Shown: positions 32,607 to 41,586 of the stretch, in pieces | Position numbering within the stretch: the first letter of the stretch is position 1 | How the letters are laid out: every line of letters starts with the position of its first letter | NCBI GenBank assembly: GCA_947472995.1 | Contig: CANJBO010000010.1 | Span: forward strand, 1 to 57,588 | Reading direction: 5' to 3' | Source: Chloroflexota bacterium | GTDB lineage: Bacteria > Chloroflexota > Dehalococcoidia > UBA2979 | DNA: 57,588 nucleotides | Notes under the pieces: model-generated | What the model was told of the DNA's origin: nothing | Seen by the model: the letters and a program-made list of their open reading frames with translations, nothing else | Databases searched by the model: none | Made by a program: the position numbers and the translations under genes

Positions 32607-33980
32607 ATGGCGGACTTCAATCTCCCGAACCTCGGCGAGAACATCAACGAGGCCGACGTCCTCAAGGTCCTCGTGGCCGAGGGCGACGTGATCACGCGCG
32701 ACCAGCCGCTGCTGGAGATCGAGACCGAGAAGGCGACGCTCGACGTCCCGTCCGAGGTCGCCGGACGCGTGACCAAGATCCACGTCGCCGCCGGGCAGGT
32801 CATCAAGCCCGGCCAGCTCGTGATCTCCTTCGAGGCCGCCGATGCCTCGCCGTCCGCGCCCGTCGTCGCTGCCCCTGCGCAGGTCGAGGCATCCCCTCCC
32901 GCCGCGCCGGAGCCGCGCGACACGGCGGCGCCCGCGGCACCCGCACCCGCTGCGCCACCAATACCAGTGGCGCCTGCACCGCCGCGCCTGCCCACGCCGA
33001 TCGCACGGACCGCCCCCGCCCCGGCGCCCGCCTCGGCGCCGGTCGCTGCCGCTGCTGCGGCGACCGACATGCCAATCTTCGCGCCGCCGGGGGTCCGCAA
33101 TCTCGGACGCGAGCTGGGCGTCGACCTGCGCGCGGTGCGCGGCACCGGCCCCAACGGCCGCATCACCGAGGACGACGTGCGGCGCTCCGCCGAGGGAGCG
33201 CGTGGCGCTGAGCCGAGCACCTCGCACGGCGCGCTGGCGCGTGCCTCGGCCACGCCGCTGCCGCAGTTCGAGCAGTGGGGCGAGATCGAGCGCGAGCCGC
33301 TGAGCCGCCTGCGCCGCACCGTCGTCCGGAACATGGCGCAGTCGTGGGCGGAGATCCCGCACGCGCACCTCTACGCGCACGCCGACATCACGAAGATGGA
33401 GGAGATGCGGCAGCGCTACAAGGCGCGTGCGCAGGCGGCCGGCGGCAACCTCACGATCTCCGTGATGATGCTGAAGGTCGTCGCGGCCGCGCTGCGCGCC
33501 CACCCTCGGCTCAACGCGAGCCTCGACACCGACGCGAACGAGCTGGTGCTGAAGCGCTACATCAACATCGGCGTCGCGGTCGACACGGAGCGCGGCCTCG
33601 TCGTGCCGAAGATCGAGCACGTCGACCAGAAGAGCGTGCTCGAGCTGGCCGTCGAGCTGAACGCGATCGCCGAGCGCGCCCGCGGCAACCAGCTGACGCT
33701 CGAGGAGCAGCGCGGTGCGACGTTCACCGTCACGAACCTCGGCAGCCTGGGCACCGGCTACTTCGACCCGATCATCAACTGGCCGGAGGTCGCCATCCTC
33801 GGCCTCGGGCGCGCGGAGCAGGTCCCGGTGTGGCTCGACGGCCGGTGGCAGCCGCAGCTGCGGATGCCGATGTCGCTCGCCATCGACCACCGCGTGATCG
33901 ACGGCGCGGACGGTGCGCGGTTCATGTCCTGGATCGCGGACGCGATCGACAACCCGTTCATGATGATGCTGGAGGGCTGA
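32607..33980 (+). CDS. aceF: Dihydrolipoamide acyltransferase (E2), 457 aa
   Basis: Domains in order: one lipoyl domain (1-78, lipoyl Lys42 in EIETEKATLD), an Ala/Pro-rich flexible linker (80-155), a peripheral-subunit-binding domain (about 158-195, PPGVRNLGRELGVDLRAVRG) and the catalytic domain with His428 in DHRVIDGADG. It would form the acetyltransferase core of the pyruvate dehydrogenase complex with the divergent AceE. ATG 32607 follows AGGAG; the frame opens 11 codons earlier without support. A single lipoyl domain is the minimal form. Specificity for acetyl rather than branched acyl groups is inferred from the AceE neighbour. Confidence 0.93.
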   Translation: MADFNLPNLGENINEADVLKVLVAEGDVITRDQPLLEIETEKATLDVPSEVAGRVTKIHVAAGQVIKPGQLVISFEAADASPSAPVVAAPAQVEASPPAAPEPRDTAAPAAPAPAAPPIPVAPAPPRLPTPIARTAPAPAPASAPVAAAAAATDMPIFAPPGVRNLGRELGVDLRAVRGTGPNGRITEDDVRRSAEGARGAEPSTSHGALARASATPLPQFEQWGEIEREPLSRLRRTVVRNMAQSWAEIPHAHLYAHADITKMEEMRQRYKARAQAAGGNLTISVMMLKVVAAALRAHPRLNASLDTDANELVLKRYINIGVAVDTERGLVVPKIEHVDQKSVLELAVELNAIAERARGNQLTLEEQRGATFTVTNLGSLGTGYFDPIINWPEVAILGLGRAEQVPVWLDGRWQPQLRMPMSLAIDHRVIDGADGARFMSWIADAIDNPFMMMLEG

Positions 33981-33982
33981 CC

Positions 33983-34459
33983 ATGAAGTGGATCATGAGC
34001 GACCACGTGCACTATGACCGCGTGGCGGCGTGCTGGGTGATCGAGCGGTTCATCGACCCGGCCGCGGAGTTCTCGTTCGCGCCCAGCGCGACGCCGCTCG
34101 ATCAGCTGCCGCAGGACGCGACCCCGCTCGGGTTCCGGACCGGCGAGCTCGGCATGCACGACGAGCACGGTTCGTGCTTCTCGAAGGTCGTGCGCAAGTA
34201 CGACCTCGACGACCCGGTGTTCGACCTGATGGGCGAGGTCATCGCGAAGGGCGTGGACTTCGTCCTGCACGACTTCCGCCCGGGGGCGGACGATCGCTAC
34301 GGCCAGATGGGCGTGGGCCTCGCCACGCTCGCCGACGGGATGATGCAGCTCGCGCCGGATGACCGGGCGCGCCTCGACCAGAGCTACGTGATGTGGGACT
34401 CGCTCTACGGGCTGTTCAAGGCGGAGCGCCAGCGCGTGAAGCCGCCGGCGACCGCGTAG
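33983..34459 (+). CDS. ChrB-domain (chromate resistance-associated) protein, 158 aa
   Basis: The product matches the C-terminal half of ChrB: DHVHYDRVAACWVIERFIDP, AAEFSFAPS, GELGMHDEHGSCFSKVVRKY and FVLHDFRPGADDRYG. ChrB proteins are linked to chromate resistance, but stand-alone domains like this are widespread and of uncertain role. The gene starts 2 nt after the E2 stop, so the two are probably cotranscribed and translationally coupled. No ChrA transporter is present, which argues against a dedicated chromate system. His/Asp/Glu-rich conserved positions suggest metal binding. Confidence 0.8.
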   Translation: MKWIMSDHVHYDRVAACWVIERFIDPAAEFSFAPSATPLDQLPQDATPLGFRTGELGMHDEHGSCFSKVVRKYDLDDPVFDLMGEVIAKGVDFVLHDFRPGADDRYGQMGVGLATLADGMMQLAPDDRARLDQSYVMWDSLYGLFKAERQRVKPPATA

Positions 34460-34485
34460 CGGCAGCCCGCGCGTCGAGGCGCGTC

Positions 34486-34499
34486 ATCACGTTTGTTGA
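34486..34499. promoter_or_regulatory. Recurring 14-bp palindrome upstream of first HpcH/HpaI aldolase
   Basis: ATCACGTTTGTTGA fits the shared pattern (ATCACG-TT-TGTTGA) and lies 62 bp upstream of the aldolase start at 34561. Confidence 0.45.
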
Positions 34500-34560
34500 A
34501 AATCCCCGGCGTGGGCTCTAGCATCCCGACGGCACAACCGCCGCGGGAAGCAGGAGCACC

Positions 34561-35355
34561 ATGAACGCGATCGAGATGAAGCAGCGCCTCCAGGACGGGG
34601 GGACCGTCTTCGGTTGCATCCTGTCCGCGGTCGGGAACATTCGCTGGAAGGGCGCCTTCGCGAGTTCCGGCCTCGACTACGTCGTGATCGACAGCGAGCA
34701 CGGGTCGCGCGACCGCAAGGAGATCCAGGAGCTCTGCAACATGTTCCGCGAGGCCGGCGTCGTGCCGATCGTGCGGATCCCCACTCCGATGTCGCACTGG
34801 GTCGCCATCGCCCTCGACGCCGGCGCCGCCGGGGTGCTCATCCCCTACTGCGAGACCGTCGAGGAGGTCCAGGAGACCGTCGGCACCGCGAAGTGGCACC
34901 CCCTCAAGGGCGAGTACCTCCGCCGCGCCACCAACGAGGGTGTGTTCCCGAGCGAGCGCACGAAGGAGTACCTGGAGAACCGTCGCAAGGAGACGTTCGT
35001 CATCGTCGGCATCGAGAGCGAGCCGGGGCAGCGCAACCTCGACAAGATCCTCGAGGTGCCGGGCATCGACGCGATCTTCATCGGGCCGAACGACATGACC
35101 ACCTCGCTCGGCATCCCGGACGAGATGACGAACCCGAAGTACCTCGACGTGATCAGCGACATCATCAAGCGCTCGGAGGCGAAGGGCATCCCGGTGCAGG
35201 TCTTCAGCACCTCCCCGGAGGAGGCCCTGAACGCCGTGAAGCTCGGCACGCGGATCATCTTCCACACCAGCGAGGTGCGTCACCTGCAGGTCGGCATCCA
35301 GGCGGGGTTCGCCCCGCTCCGGGAGGCCGTCGAGGCGCGCGGGCCGAAGAAGTAG
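34561..35355 (+). CDS. HpcH/HpaI family class II aldolase, 264 aa
   Basis: This TIM-barrel aldolase family cleaves 4-hydroxy-2-oxo acids using a divalent metal. DSEHG (44-48), RIPTP, GAAGVLIPYCETVEEV, VGIESEPG (metal Glu) and IFIGPNDMTTSLG are the expected signature elements. The ATG follows AGGAG. It lies upstream of, and in the same direction as, a binding lipoprotein gene, so the pair may act on one imported compound. A second family member at 43839 is clearly different in sequence. The precise hydroxy-oxo-acid is unknown. Confidence 0.9.
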   Translation: MNAIEMKQRLQDGGTVFGCILSAVGNIRWKGAFASSGLDYVVIDSEHGSRDRKEIQELCNMFREAGVVPIVRIPTPMSHWVAIALDAGAAGVLIPYCETVEEVQETVGTAKWHPLKGEYLRRATNEGVFPSERTKEYLENRRKETFVIVGIESEPGQRNLDKILEVPGIDAIFIGPNDMTTSLGIPDEMTNPKYLDVISDIIKRSEAKGIPVQVFSTSPEEALNAVKLGTRIIFHTSEVRHLQVGIQAGFAPLREAVEARGPKK

Positions 35356-35372
35356 CGCTCCGGCTGACGGCG

Positions 35373-35395
35373 GGCCGTAGGCCTATACTACGGCC
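35373..35395. promoter_or_regulatory. Perfect inverted repeat upstream of the second binding lipoprotein
   Basis: GGCCGTAG (35373-35380) and CTACGGCC (35388-35395) are perfect 8-bp arms around GCCTATA, 39 bp upstream of the start at 35434. It overlaps a weak match (ACTACGGCCGTAAT, 35387-35400) to the recurring 14-bp palindrome. It may be an operator or a transcript hairpin. Confidence 0.45.
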
Positions 35396-35433
35396 GTAAT
35401 CGAGCGACTAGATGGGAGCGGGAGGGCGCTGAC

Positions 35434-37191
35434 ATGGGTCTTGAGAATGGGAACAGGGGCTCGGCGCGGCTGAGCCGGCGCGGGCTGATCCGCGGGGGCC
35501 TCGTGATCGGCGGCGGCCTGGCGGGCGCGGCGCTCATCGGCTGCAGCAGCACATCGAAGCCGGCGCCGTCCGGGGGCTCGAGCACCCCGGCAGCGTCGAG
35601 CACGCAGGCCACCTCGCGCGAGGGCGTGCCGGTCGCGAAGGGCACGCCGAAGGACGGCGGCACCTGGACCGAGGCCGTCTCGCTCACCTCGCCGCAGCAG
35701 GACATGCACACGGCGCTGGCGCAGTCGATCTGGCACAACATCAGCGAGCGCGCGTTCCAGCCCGACCCGTGGACGGGCGAGCTGAAGGCGAGCCTTGTCG
35801 AGAAGTGGGAGACGCCCGACTCGACGACGATCGTGATGCACGTCAAGAAGGGCGTGCTGATCCACGACAAGGCGCCGTGGAGCGGTCGTGAGTTCGACGC
35901 CGAGGACCTGGCGTTCAACATCAATCGCATCGCGGGCAACACCGCCGAGGCGGAGGGCATCCAGAAGACCCAGTTCCAGCGCGCGGACACGCTCGCGGGC
36001 ATGAGCAAGGTCGAGGTCGTCGACAAGCACACCGTGAAGGTGACGATGGCGCGGCCGTCGAGCGCCTACCTGATGGGCTTCCTCGAATGGCGCAACGTCA
36101 TGATGCCGAAGGGCATCGTGGAGGTCGGGTTCAAGGACCCGATGAAGTTCGCCAGCTTCGGCGCGTACCAGATGAGCGAGTTCGTGCCGGACGTGCGCGA
36201 GACGTTCGTGAAGCACCCGAAGTACTACCGCCAGGGCGAGCCGCACATCGAGAAGTTCCAGCACACGGTCGTCGGCGACCGTGCCGCGGCGCTTGCCGGG
36301 TTCATCAGCAAGCAGTTCTCGATCCTCGCGAGCCCGACGCCGCAGGAAGAGCAGACCGTGAAGGCCGCGCGGCCCGACGCGATGCTGTACTCGACGGCCG
36401 GCAACCAGTGGCTGTACCTCTGGCCGAGTGCGAACTCCGAGGCGCTGAAGGACTTCCGCGTCCGCAAGGCGATGCAGCTGGCGATCAACTACCAGGAGAT
36501 GGGCAGCTTCTACGGCACCAGCTTCGAGTACACGAGCCCGGTCTTCTCCGGGTTCGTCGAGGGCTGGAAGCCGGAGAAGATCAAGACGCTGGCGGGCTAC
36601 AACCCGGCCACGAAGGCGAAGGACCTCACCGACGCGCTCGCGCTGCTCTCCGCTGCCGGTCGCGCCGAGGGCGAGGGCATCGCGTTCCCGATCCTGACGC
36701 CGACAGGTACCGGCATCTTCGCCGCGCACAATGAGGACGCCATTCGCTTCCAGGCGCAGATGCAGAAGGCGTTCCCGAAGTCGAAGATCACCGTGAACGG
36801 CGTCGCCGACCGCGCGCAGTTCGCGGCCACGCAGGCGGCGAGGCGGTTCGACATGCTGTCGTACTCGAGCATCCCGCAGCCGGCCGCGGCGTCCGAGGCG
36901 TACTCGCTGTTCCACAGCAAGGGCGGCCGCAACTACGGCAACTTCTCGAACCCCGAGGCCGACTCGCTGCTCGAGAAGGCGCAGCAGGAGCTGGACGCGA
37001 AGGCGCGCACCCAGATCTTCGAGACGTTCCAGCAGAAGTGGTTCAGCGAGTGGATGCCGCTGTTCGCGCTGTACGTGGAGCCGAAGAAGGCGTTCATCCA
37101 GCCGAACATCAGCGGCTACGAAAACATGGTCGGCCCGTGGAGCCAGGGACTCTCGTTCCACCGCCGCGGACTGCTCTCCCTCACCGCGTAG
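35434..37191 (+). CDS. Peptide/organic-acid-type ABC substrate-binding lipoprotein, second copy, 585 aa
   Basis: Tat-type signal (SRRGLIRGGLVIGGGLAG) and lipobox ALIGC lead into a family-5 binding protein. It is a near paralogue of the protein at 24536: GTPKDGGTWT, WSGREFDAEDLAFNINRIAG, FQRADTLAGMSKVE and PKGIVEVGFKDPMKF are shared almost letter for letter, while the ligand-lobe regions differ more. It follows an HpcH/HpaI aldolase and ends at a strong terminator. No permease or ATPase adjoins it. The close similarity implies recent duplication and related but diverged ligands. Confidence 0.9.
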   Translation: MGLENGNRGSARLSRRGLIRGGLVIGGGLAGAALIGCSSTSKPAPSGGSSTPAASSTQATSREGVPVAKGTPKDGGTWTEAVSLTSPQQDMHTALAQSIWHNISERAFQPDPWTGELKASLVEKWETPDSTTIVMHVKKGVLIHDKAPWSGREFDAEDLAFNINRIAGNTAEAEGIQKTQFQRADTLAGMSKVEVVDKHTVKVTMARPSSAYLMGFLEWRNVMMPKGIVEVGFKDPMKFASFGAYQMSEFVPDVRETFVKHPKYYRQGEPHIEKFQHTVVGDRAAALAGFISKQFSILASPTPQEEQTVKAARPDAMLYSTAGNQWLYLWPSANSEALKDFRVRKAMQLAINYQEMGSFYGTSFEYTSPVFSGFVEGWKPEKIKTLAGYNPATKAKDLTDALALLSAAGRAEGEGIAFPILTPTGTGIFAAHNEDAIRFQAQMQKAFPKSKITVNGVADRAQFAATQAARRFDMLSYSSIPQPAAASEAYSLFHSKGGRNYGNFSNPEADSLLEKAQQELDAKARTQIFETFQQKWFSEWMPLFALYVEPKKAFIQPNISGYENMVGPWSQGLSFHRRGLLSLTA

Positions 37192-37216
37192 CGCGGCAAC
37201 GGAGTCAGCACACGCA

Positions 37217-37244
37217 GAAGCCCGCCGCGAGGCGGGCTTCTTGC
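37217..37244 (+). terminator. Intrinsic terminator after second binding lipoprotein
   Basis: GAAGCCCGCC and GGCGGGCTTC form a perfect 10-bp stem with loop GCGA, followed by TTG. The stem core is nearly the same as in the terminator at 5065. Confidence 0.8.
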
Positions 37245-37501
37245 TGCCCTCGAGGTGCTCGTGAGCTGCCCGAACGCACCGGTCGCGCGCGGAGCGAGGG
37301 GGCAAGTGCCGGACGGCGCTGCACGTGTCGTCAGCGGCCTCGGATGCGCGCGGGAGGCCGACGCGGCCTGCACGTCGCGCCCGCCGCCGGGCTGTTCGAG
37401 GGGGCGCAGACACAGCAGCGCGCGGCGGCATCTGCCGTCGCGCGCTGGGTCGCCACGACGGGCGGCACAGGGCCGGCCGTCGTGGCGGTGGGTTCGTGGT
37501 G
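37245..37501. other. Intergenic region, no gene seen
   Basis: The stretch from the terminator to the LLM oxidoreductase stop has GC-rich, low-coding-potential sequence in all frames. Open frames here are Arg/Ala-rich shadows without ribosome binding sites. No structure beyond the terminator was recognised. Confidence 0.5.
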
Positions 37502-38623
37502 CTACGCGACGGTGGCGCGGCCGCCCTTGTCCATCGCGTGGATGTCGTCGCCGTAGGGGCGGACGGTCTTGCCGTCGAAGTCCATCTCGATCGGCTTCTT
37601 GTCCTGGTTGATCCTCGGCAGCACGTGCTCGGCGAGGATGTCCATCTGCTGCAGCTGGAGCTGCAGGTTCGTCATGCCGCGGAAGTTGTACGACGGCAGC
37701 CAGATGACCGCCATGTCGATGCCCTCCGCCTCCTGGCGGTTCAGGAAGTCGACGAACTTGTCGACGTGCGTCAGGTGGTAGTCCGACATGTAGACGCGTT
37801 CCTGGCCCTCCTCGACGCGGAGGACGGAGCCCTGCGGTCGGTCCTGGCCCTGGGGCACGACGCCCTTCGTCACAACCTCGCCGGCCTCCTCGTTGCTGGT
37901 CGTGAGGTGCGCGCGGTCCATCGCCATCAGGTACGGCTTGCCGGTGCGGCCGTTCTCCTTCCAGCGACGATCGAGGTCCTTCATGTCGTTCCGGAACTCG
38001 ACGACGGACTCCTCGGTCTGGCCGAAGCTGCCGATCGAGCCCTGGTAGATCTTCGCGATGTCGCGGCGCGGACCCGGGCCGTGCGACCCGTAGAGGATCG
38101 GCGGGTGCGGGCGCGTGGTCGGCTGGACCGAGATCGTCATGTCGTCGAAGTTGGCGTACTTGCCGTGGAACGACGTCATCTGGTTCTGCCAGAGCTGCTT
38201 CATGATCTCGACGTACTCGCGCGTCATCTCGCCGCGCTTCGTGACGTCCAGGCCGAGCGCGTCGAACTCCTGCTCGATGTAGCCGGCGCCGCCGCCGATC
38301 ATCAGCCGGCCGCCGGACAGCGAGTCCAGCGTGGCGGCCATCTTGGCCTGGAGGATCGGGTTGCGGTAGGGGATGACGTTGATCGTCTGCGTGAAGATCG
38401 GCTTCCAGCCCTGGGCGTTCGTGACCGCGGCCACGTAGGCCATGGCCATGTACTGCTCCATGTAGCCGTTGCCCATGCCGGCGTACTGGTTCTTCGTGAT
38501 GATCACGTGGTCCACGAAGGACAGCGCGTCGAAGCCGAGTTCCTTCGCCTTCGCGCAGACCTCCCAGACCGCGTCGTCGCGGAACCACCGCGCGTAGTTC
38601 GGAATCATCAGCCCGATCTTCAT
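37502..38623 (-). CDS. LLM-class (luciferase-like) flavin-dependent oxidoreductase, 373 aa
   Basis: The N-terminus (MKIGLMIPNYARWFRDDAVWEVC), FVDHVIITKN, RNPILQAKMAATLDSLSGGRLMIGGGAGYIEQEFDALG and HPPILYGSHGP are hallmarks of bacterial-luciferase-like TIM-barrel enzymes that use FMN or coenzyme F420. They oxidise or monooxygenate organic substrates. ATG 38623 follows AAGGA; the longer frame upstream reads through the promoter. The gene lies just downstream of, and parallel to, the third binding lipoprotein. Expanded LLM families are typical of organic-matter-degrading Chloroflexota, consistent with the proposed host. Cofactor choice is not decidable by eye. Confidence 0.88.
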   Translation of the reverse strand: MKIGLMIPNYARWFRDDAVWEVCAKAKELGFDALSFVDHVIITKNQYAGMGNGYMEQYMAMAYVAAVTNAQGWKPIFTQTINVIPYRNPILQAKMAATLDSLSGGRLMIGGGAGYIEQEFDALGLDVTKRGEMTREYVEIMKQLWQNQMTSFHGKYANFDDMTISVQPTTRPHPPILYGSHGPGPRRDIAKIYQGSIGSFGQTEESVVEFRNDMKDLDRRWKENGRTGKPYLMAMDRAHLTTSNEEAGEVVTKGVVPQGQDRPQGSVLRVEEGQERVYMSDYHLTHVDKFVDFLNRQEAEGIDMAVIWLPSYNFRGMTNLQLQLQQMDILAEHVLPRINQDKKPIEMDFDGKTVRPYGDDIHAMDKGGRATVA

Positions 38624-38754
38624 GGAATCGTCCTTTCGGTCGCGCACGCCCGAGGGAGGGGCGTTCTTACAATATTTGTCATGAGGCGAGTACCCGGTGT
38701 ATACGCTGACGCCCACAGCGCGTCAATCACACCCGCGTATCGCCTCGATGCTGC

Positions 38755-40536
38755 CTACGACACGAACCCGAGGGTGCCCCGCAGGTTCGAGATGCGCCCC
38801 GCCGACCACGGTCCGACGACCTGCTCGTAGCCCTGGATGTTGGGCTGGATCAGGGTGTTGGTGGGGTACAGGTTGAGCATGATCATCGGCATCCACTCGT
38901 TGGAGAACTTCTCCATGAAGCCGCCGCTGCCCTGGAAGATCTGCTTGCGCTCGTTGGCGTCCAGCGTTGCCAGCGCTTTCTCGATCATCGCGTCGGCCTC
39001 GGGGTTGGAGAAGCTGCCGTAGTTGCGCACGCCCTTCGTGTGGTACTGCGCGAAGGCGTCCGAGCCCACGTCGCGCGAGGAGCCGATGGCGTACGAGACG
39101 GCCTGGAAGTTGCGGTCCGCCTGCGCCTTCGCGAACGATCCCACGTCCGCCGAGGTGCGGATGGTCATCTTCATGTTCGGCCAGATCTGCTGCATCTGGG
39201 ACTGGAAGCGCAGCGCGTTCTCCTTCGTCGCGTCGCTGAACGACCAGCCCGGCGAAGTGAGCAGCTCGAAGGCCACGCCGTCGCCCTTGTCGTGGCCGGC
39301 GGCGGTCATCATCTTTGCGGCGTCCTCGCGGTCCTTCGCCTTCGTCGCCGGGTTGTAGCCCGGCAGCGTCTTCACCTTCTCCTCCGACCACGACTCCGGG
39401 AAGTACGAGTGCAGCCCGGAGAGGTAGCCCCAGCCCGGGCCGTAGTAGCCGTCGCCGATCTCCTGGTAGTTGATCGCGAGCTGCATCGCCTTCCGCACGC
39501 GGAAGTCGCTGAACGCGCCGTGCTTCAGGTTCGGGCGGATGTGGTGCCACGAGATGCCGAGCGACTTGTAGTGCAGCGCGTCGGAGCGCGCGGAGAGGAC
39601 CGTCTTCAGGTCCTGCTCCGTGCCCGCGGCGAACGTGCTGAACTGCTTGCTGATGAACCCGGCAAGGTCCGCGCCGCGGTCGGCCACGACGGTGCGCACC
39701 CACTTGTCGATGTTCGGCTGGCCGCGCCAGTGCTCCTTGAAGGCGGTGTAGACCTCGCGCACGCCGGGAACGAACTCGGTGAGCTGGTAGGGGGACATGC
39801 CGGCGAGCTTCACCGGCTCCTTGAAGCCGGCCTCCACCACGCCCTTCGGCATCATCGTCATGCGGTGGTCGACGAACGCGTAGAGGAACGCCGAGGACGG
39901 CCGTGCGAGCGTGATGCGCGCGGTGTACTTGTCGACGGCCTCGACCTTGTCGAGGCCGGCGAAGAAGTCGGAGTGCAGGAAGGCGGCCTTCGGGATGCCC
40001 TCCTTCTCCGCCGTCATGCCCACGGTCCGCTCGAGGTTGAAGACGACGTCGTCGGCGTCGAAGTCGCGGCCGTTCCACGGCGGCAGGTTGTGCAGCTTCA
40101 CGCCCTTGCGGACGTGCAGCACCAGGTGCGTGGGGTCCGGGAACTCCCACTTCTCGATGATGTTCGGCGTCACGGCGCCCGTGTACGGGTCCGCCTGCAT
40201 CAGCAGCTCGCCCGTCGTCTGCCAGAACGACGTGTTGGTCGTGTGCATGTCCTGCGTGGACGAGGTAGCGGTCGCGGACTCCGTCCACGTGCCGCCCTTC
40301 TTGATCGTGCCCTTCACCACGGGCGCGCCGGGGCGCGACTCGCCGGTGGCGCCGGTCGCGCCGGAGCCGGCCTGGGGGGTCTGCCCCTGCGGCGTGGTGG
40401 ACTTCGACGGGGCGCAGCCGACGAACGCGGCACCCGCGAGGCCGGCGCCCAGCAGCGCGCCGTCTCGCAGCAGGCGTCGGCGTCCCACGGTGCGCTGCGC
40501 CGCACGGCGCCACGATCGAGATAGGTCGGTGGTCAT
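38755..40536 (-). CDS. Peptide/organic-acid-type ABC substrate-binding lipoprotein, third copy, 593 aa
   Basis: A Tat-type signal (VGRRRLLRDGALLGAGLAG) and lipobox AAFVGC precede a family-5 binding domain. GGTWTESATATSSTQDMHT, WNGRDFDADDVVFNLERT and FRVRKAMQLAINYQEIGDG place it with the two lipoproteins at 24536 and 35434, but it is more divergent. The ATG follows AGGAGG. It is encoded immediately downstream (108 bp) of the DppC permease gene and so is the best candidate partner for that permease pair. A perfect copy of the recurring palindrome lies 37 bp upstream of its start. Confidence 0.9.
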   Translation of the reverse strand: MTTDLSRSWRRAAQRTVGRRRLLRDGALLGAGLAGAAFVGCAPSKSTTPQGQTPQAGSGATGATGESRPGAPVVKGTIKKGGTWTESATATSSTQDMHTTNTSFWQTTGELLMQADPYTGAVTPNIIEKWEFPDPTHLVLHVRKGVKLHNLPPWNGRDFDADDVVFNLERTVGMTAEKEGIPKAAFLHSDFFAGLDKVEAVDKYTARITLARPSSAFLYAFVDHRMTMMPKGVVEAGFKEPVKLAGMSPYQLTEFVPGVREVYTAFKEHWRGQPNIDKWVRTVVADRGADLAGFISKQFSTFAAGTEQDLKTVLSARSDALHYKSLGISWHHIRPNLKHGAFSDFRVRKAMQLAINYQEIGDGYYGPGWGYLSGLHSYFPESWSEEKVKTLPGYNPATKAKDREDAAKMMTAAGHDKGDGVAFELLTSPGWSFSDATKENALRFQSQMQQIWPNMKMTIRTSADVGSFAKAQADRNFQAVSYAIGSSRDVGSDAFAQYHTKGVRNYGSFSNPEADAMIEKALATLDANERKQIFQGSGGFMEKFSNEWMPMIMLNLYPTNTLIQPNIQGYEQVVGPWSAGRISNLRGTLGFVS

Positions 40537-40572
40537 GGGATCCCTCCTGCGTCGCGCGGCGGGCGTGGATGA

Positions 40573-40586
40573 ATAACGACCGTTAT
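40573..40586. promoter_or_regulatory. Recurring 14-bp palindrome, perfect copy
   Basis: ATAACGACCGTTAT has perfect 6-bp arms around AC and is the best representative of the ATMACG-NN-CGTTRT family. It lies 37 bp upstream of the third binding lipoprotein start. Confidence 0.6.
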
Positions 40587-40644
40587 CCAGGCGCGACGGT
40601 GCGTATGTTGAGACGAGGACCGGGGTGTGTCAACGCGAACGCGG

Positions 40645-41550
40645 CTAGCGGCTGCCTCGCAGGCGCGGGTCCAGCTCGTCGCGGAGCGCGTCGCCGAACA
40701 TGTTCGCGCCGAAGACGACGAGGCTGAGCGCGACCGCAGGGGCCCACAGCAGCCACGGCGCGGCGAACATGTACGCGCGGCCCTCGGCGGCGAGCATGCC
40801 GCCCCAGGAGGGCGCCGGCGGCGCGATGCCGTAGCCGAGGAAGCTCAGCGTCGACTCGGCGAGGATGAAGCGCCCGAAGCCGAGCGACGCGACGATGATG
40901 ATCGTCGACATAATGTTGGGCAGGATGTGGCGGAACATGATCCGGATGTCGTGCGCGCCCAGCGCGCGGGCGGCATCGACGTAGTCGCTGCTCGCGATGG
41001 ACACCGTCGCACTGCGCATGATCCGCGACTCGGAGATCGAGGCGGGCAGCGCGAGCGCGATCACAATGTTCGGCAGGCTCACGCCCAGCACCGACATGAT
41101 CACGATGAGCAGGATGAGGCCCGGGATCGCCTGCACGGCGTCCACGAGACGCTGCACGAGGTACTCGAACCAGCCGCCGAAGTAGGCGCTGAGGATGCCC
41201 ACGATCGTCGCGGGGATGACCGCGAAGAACACCGCGCCGATGCCCACGTACAACGAGACGCGCGCGCCGTAGATCAGGCGGCTGAAGACGTCCCGCCCGA
41301 ACTGGTCGGTGCCGGCAAAGTGCTCGGCGCCCGGCGCCTGGAGCGCGCTGCGCTGTGCCTGCGCCAGCGGGTCGAACGGCGCGATGACGTTGGCGAGCGC
41401 GGCGACGGTGACCAGCACGATGATGACGAGCATGCCGAACGTGCCCAGCGGCTGCCGGCGCACGAACCGGCTCGCCGAGCGGAGGCGCTTGGAGACGGCA
41501 CCGGCGGAGCGGTTGTATTCGATCTGCTGAGAGACGGTCGCCGTCGCCAT
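40645..41550 (-). CDS. DppC/OppC-type ABC permease, 301 aa
   Basis: An inner-membrane permease with an N-terminal OppC_N segment (RFVRRQPLGTFGMLVIIVLV), HFAGTDQFGRDVFSRLIYGARVSL and the EAA loop DYVDAARALGAHDIRIMFRHILPN. Five to six spans are evident and it ends DELDPRLRGSR, a typical DppC C-terminus. It lies 36 bp downstream of the DppB gene in the same operon. The cognate ATPases (DppD/DppF) are absent from the window. Confidence 0.92.
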   Translation of the reverse strand: MATATVSQQIEYNRSAGAVSKRLRSASRFVRRQPLGTFGMLVIIVLVTVAALANVIAPFDPLAQAQRSALQAPGAEHFAGTDQFGRDVFSRLIYGARVSLYVGIGAVFFAVIPATIVGILSAYFGGWFEYLVQRLVDAVQAIPGLILLIVIMSVLGVSLPNIVIALALPASISESRIMRSATVSIASSDYVDAARALGAHDIRIMFRHILPNIMSTIIIVASLGFGRFILAESTLSFLGYGIAPPAPSWGGMLAAEGRAYMFAAPWLLWAPAVALSLVVFGANMFGDALRDELDPRLRGSR

Positions 41551-41586
41551 CGAGTCCCGCCGCCTTCCTTCGTCATCTCGCGCCGG

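Noticed and set aside
38661-38680. ACAATATTTGT palindrome upstream of the LLM oxidoreductase
   Set aside because: It is short and AT-rich, does not fit the recurring dyad, and may be part of a promoter; evidence is too thin for a separate call.
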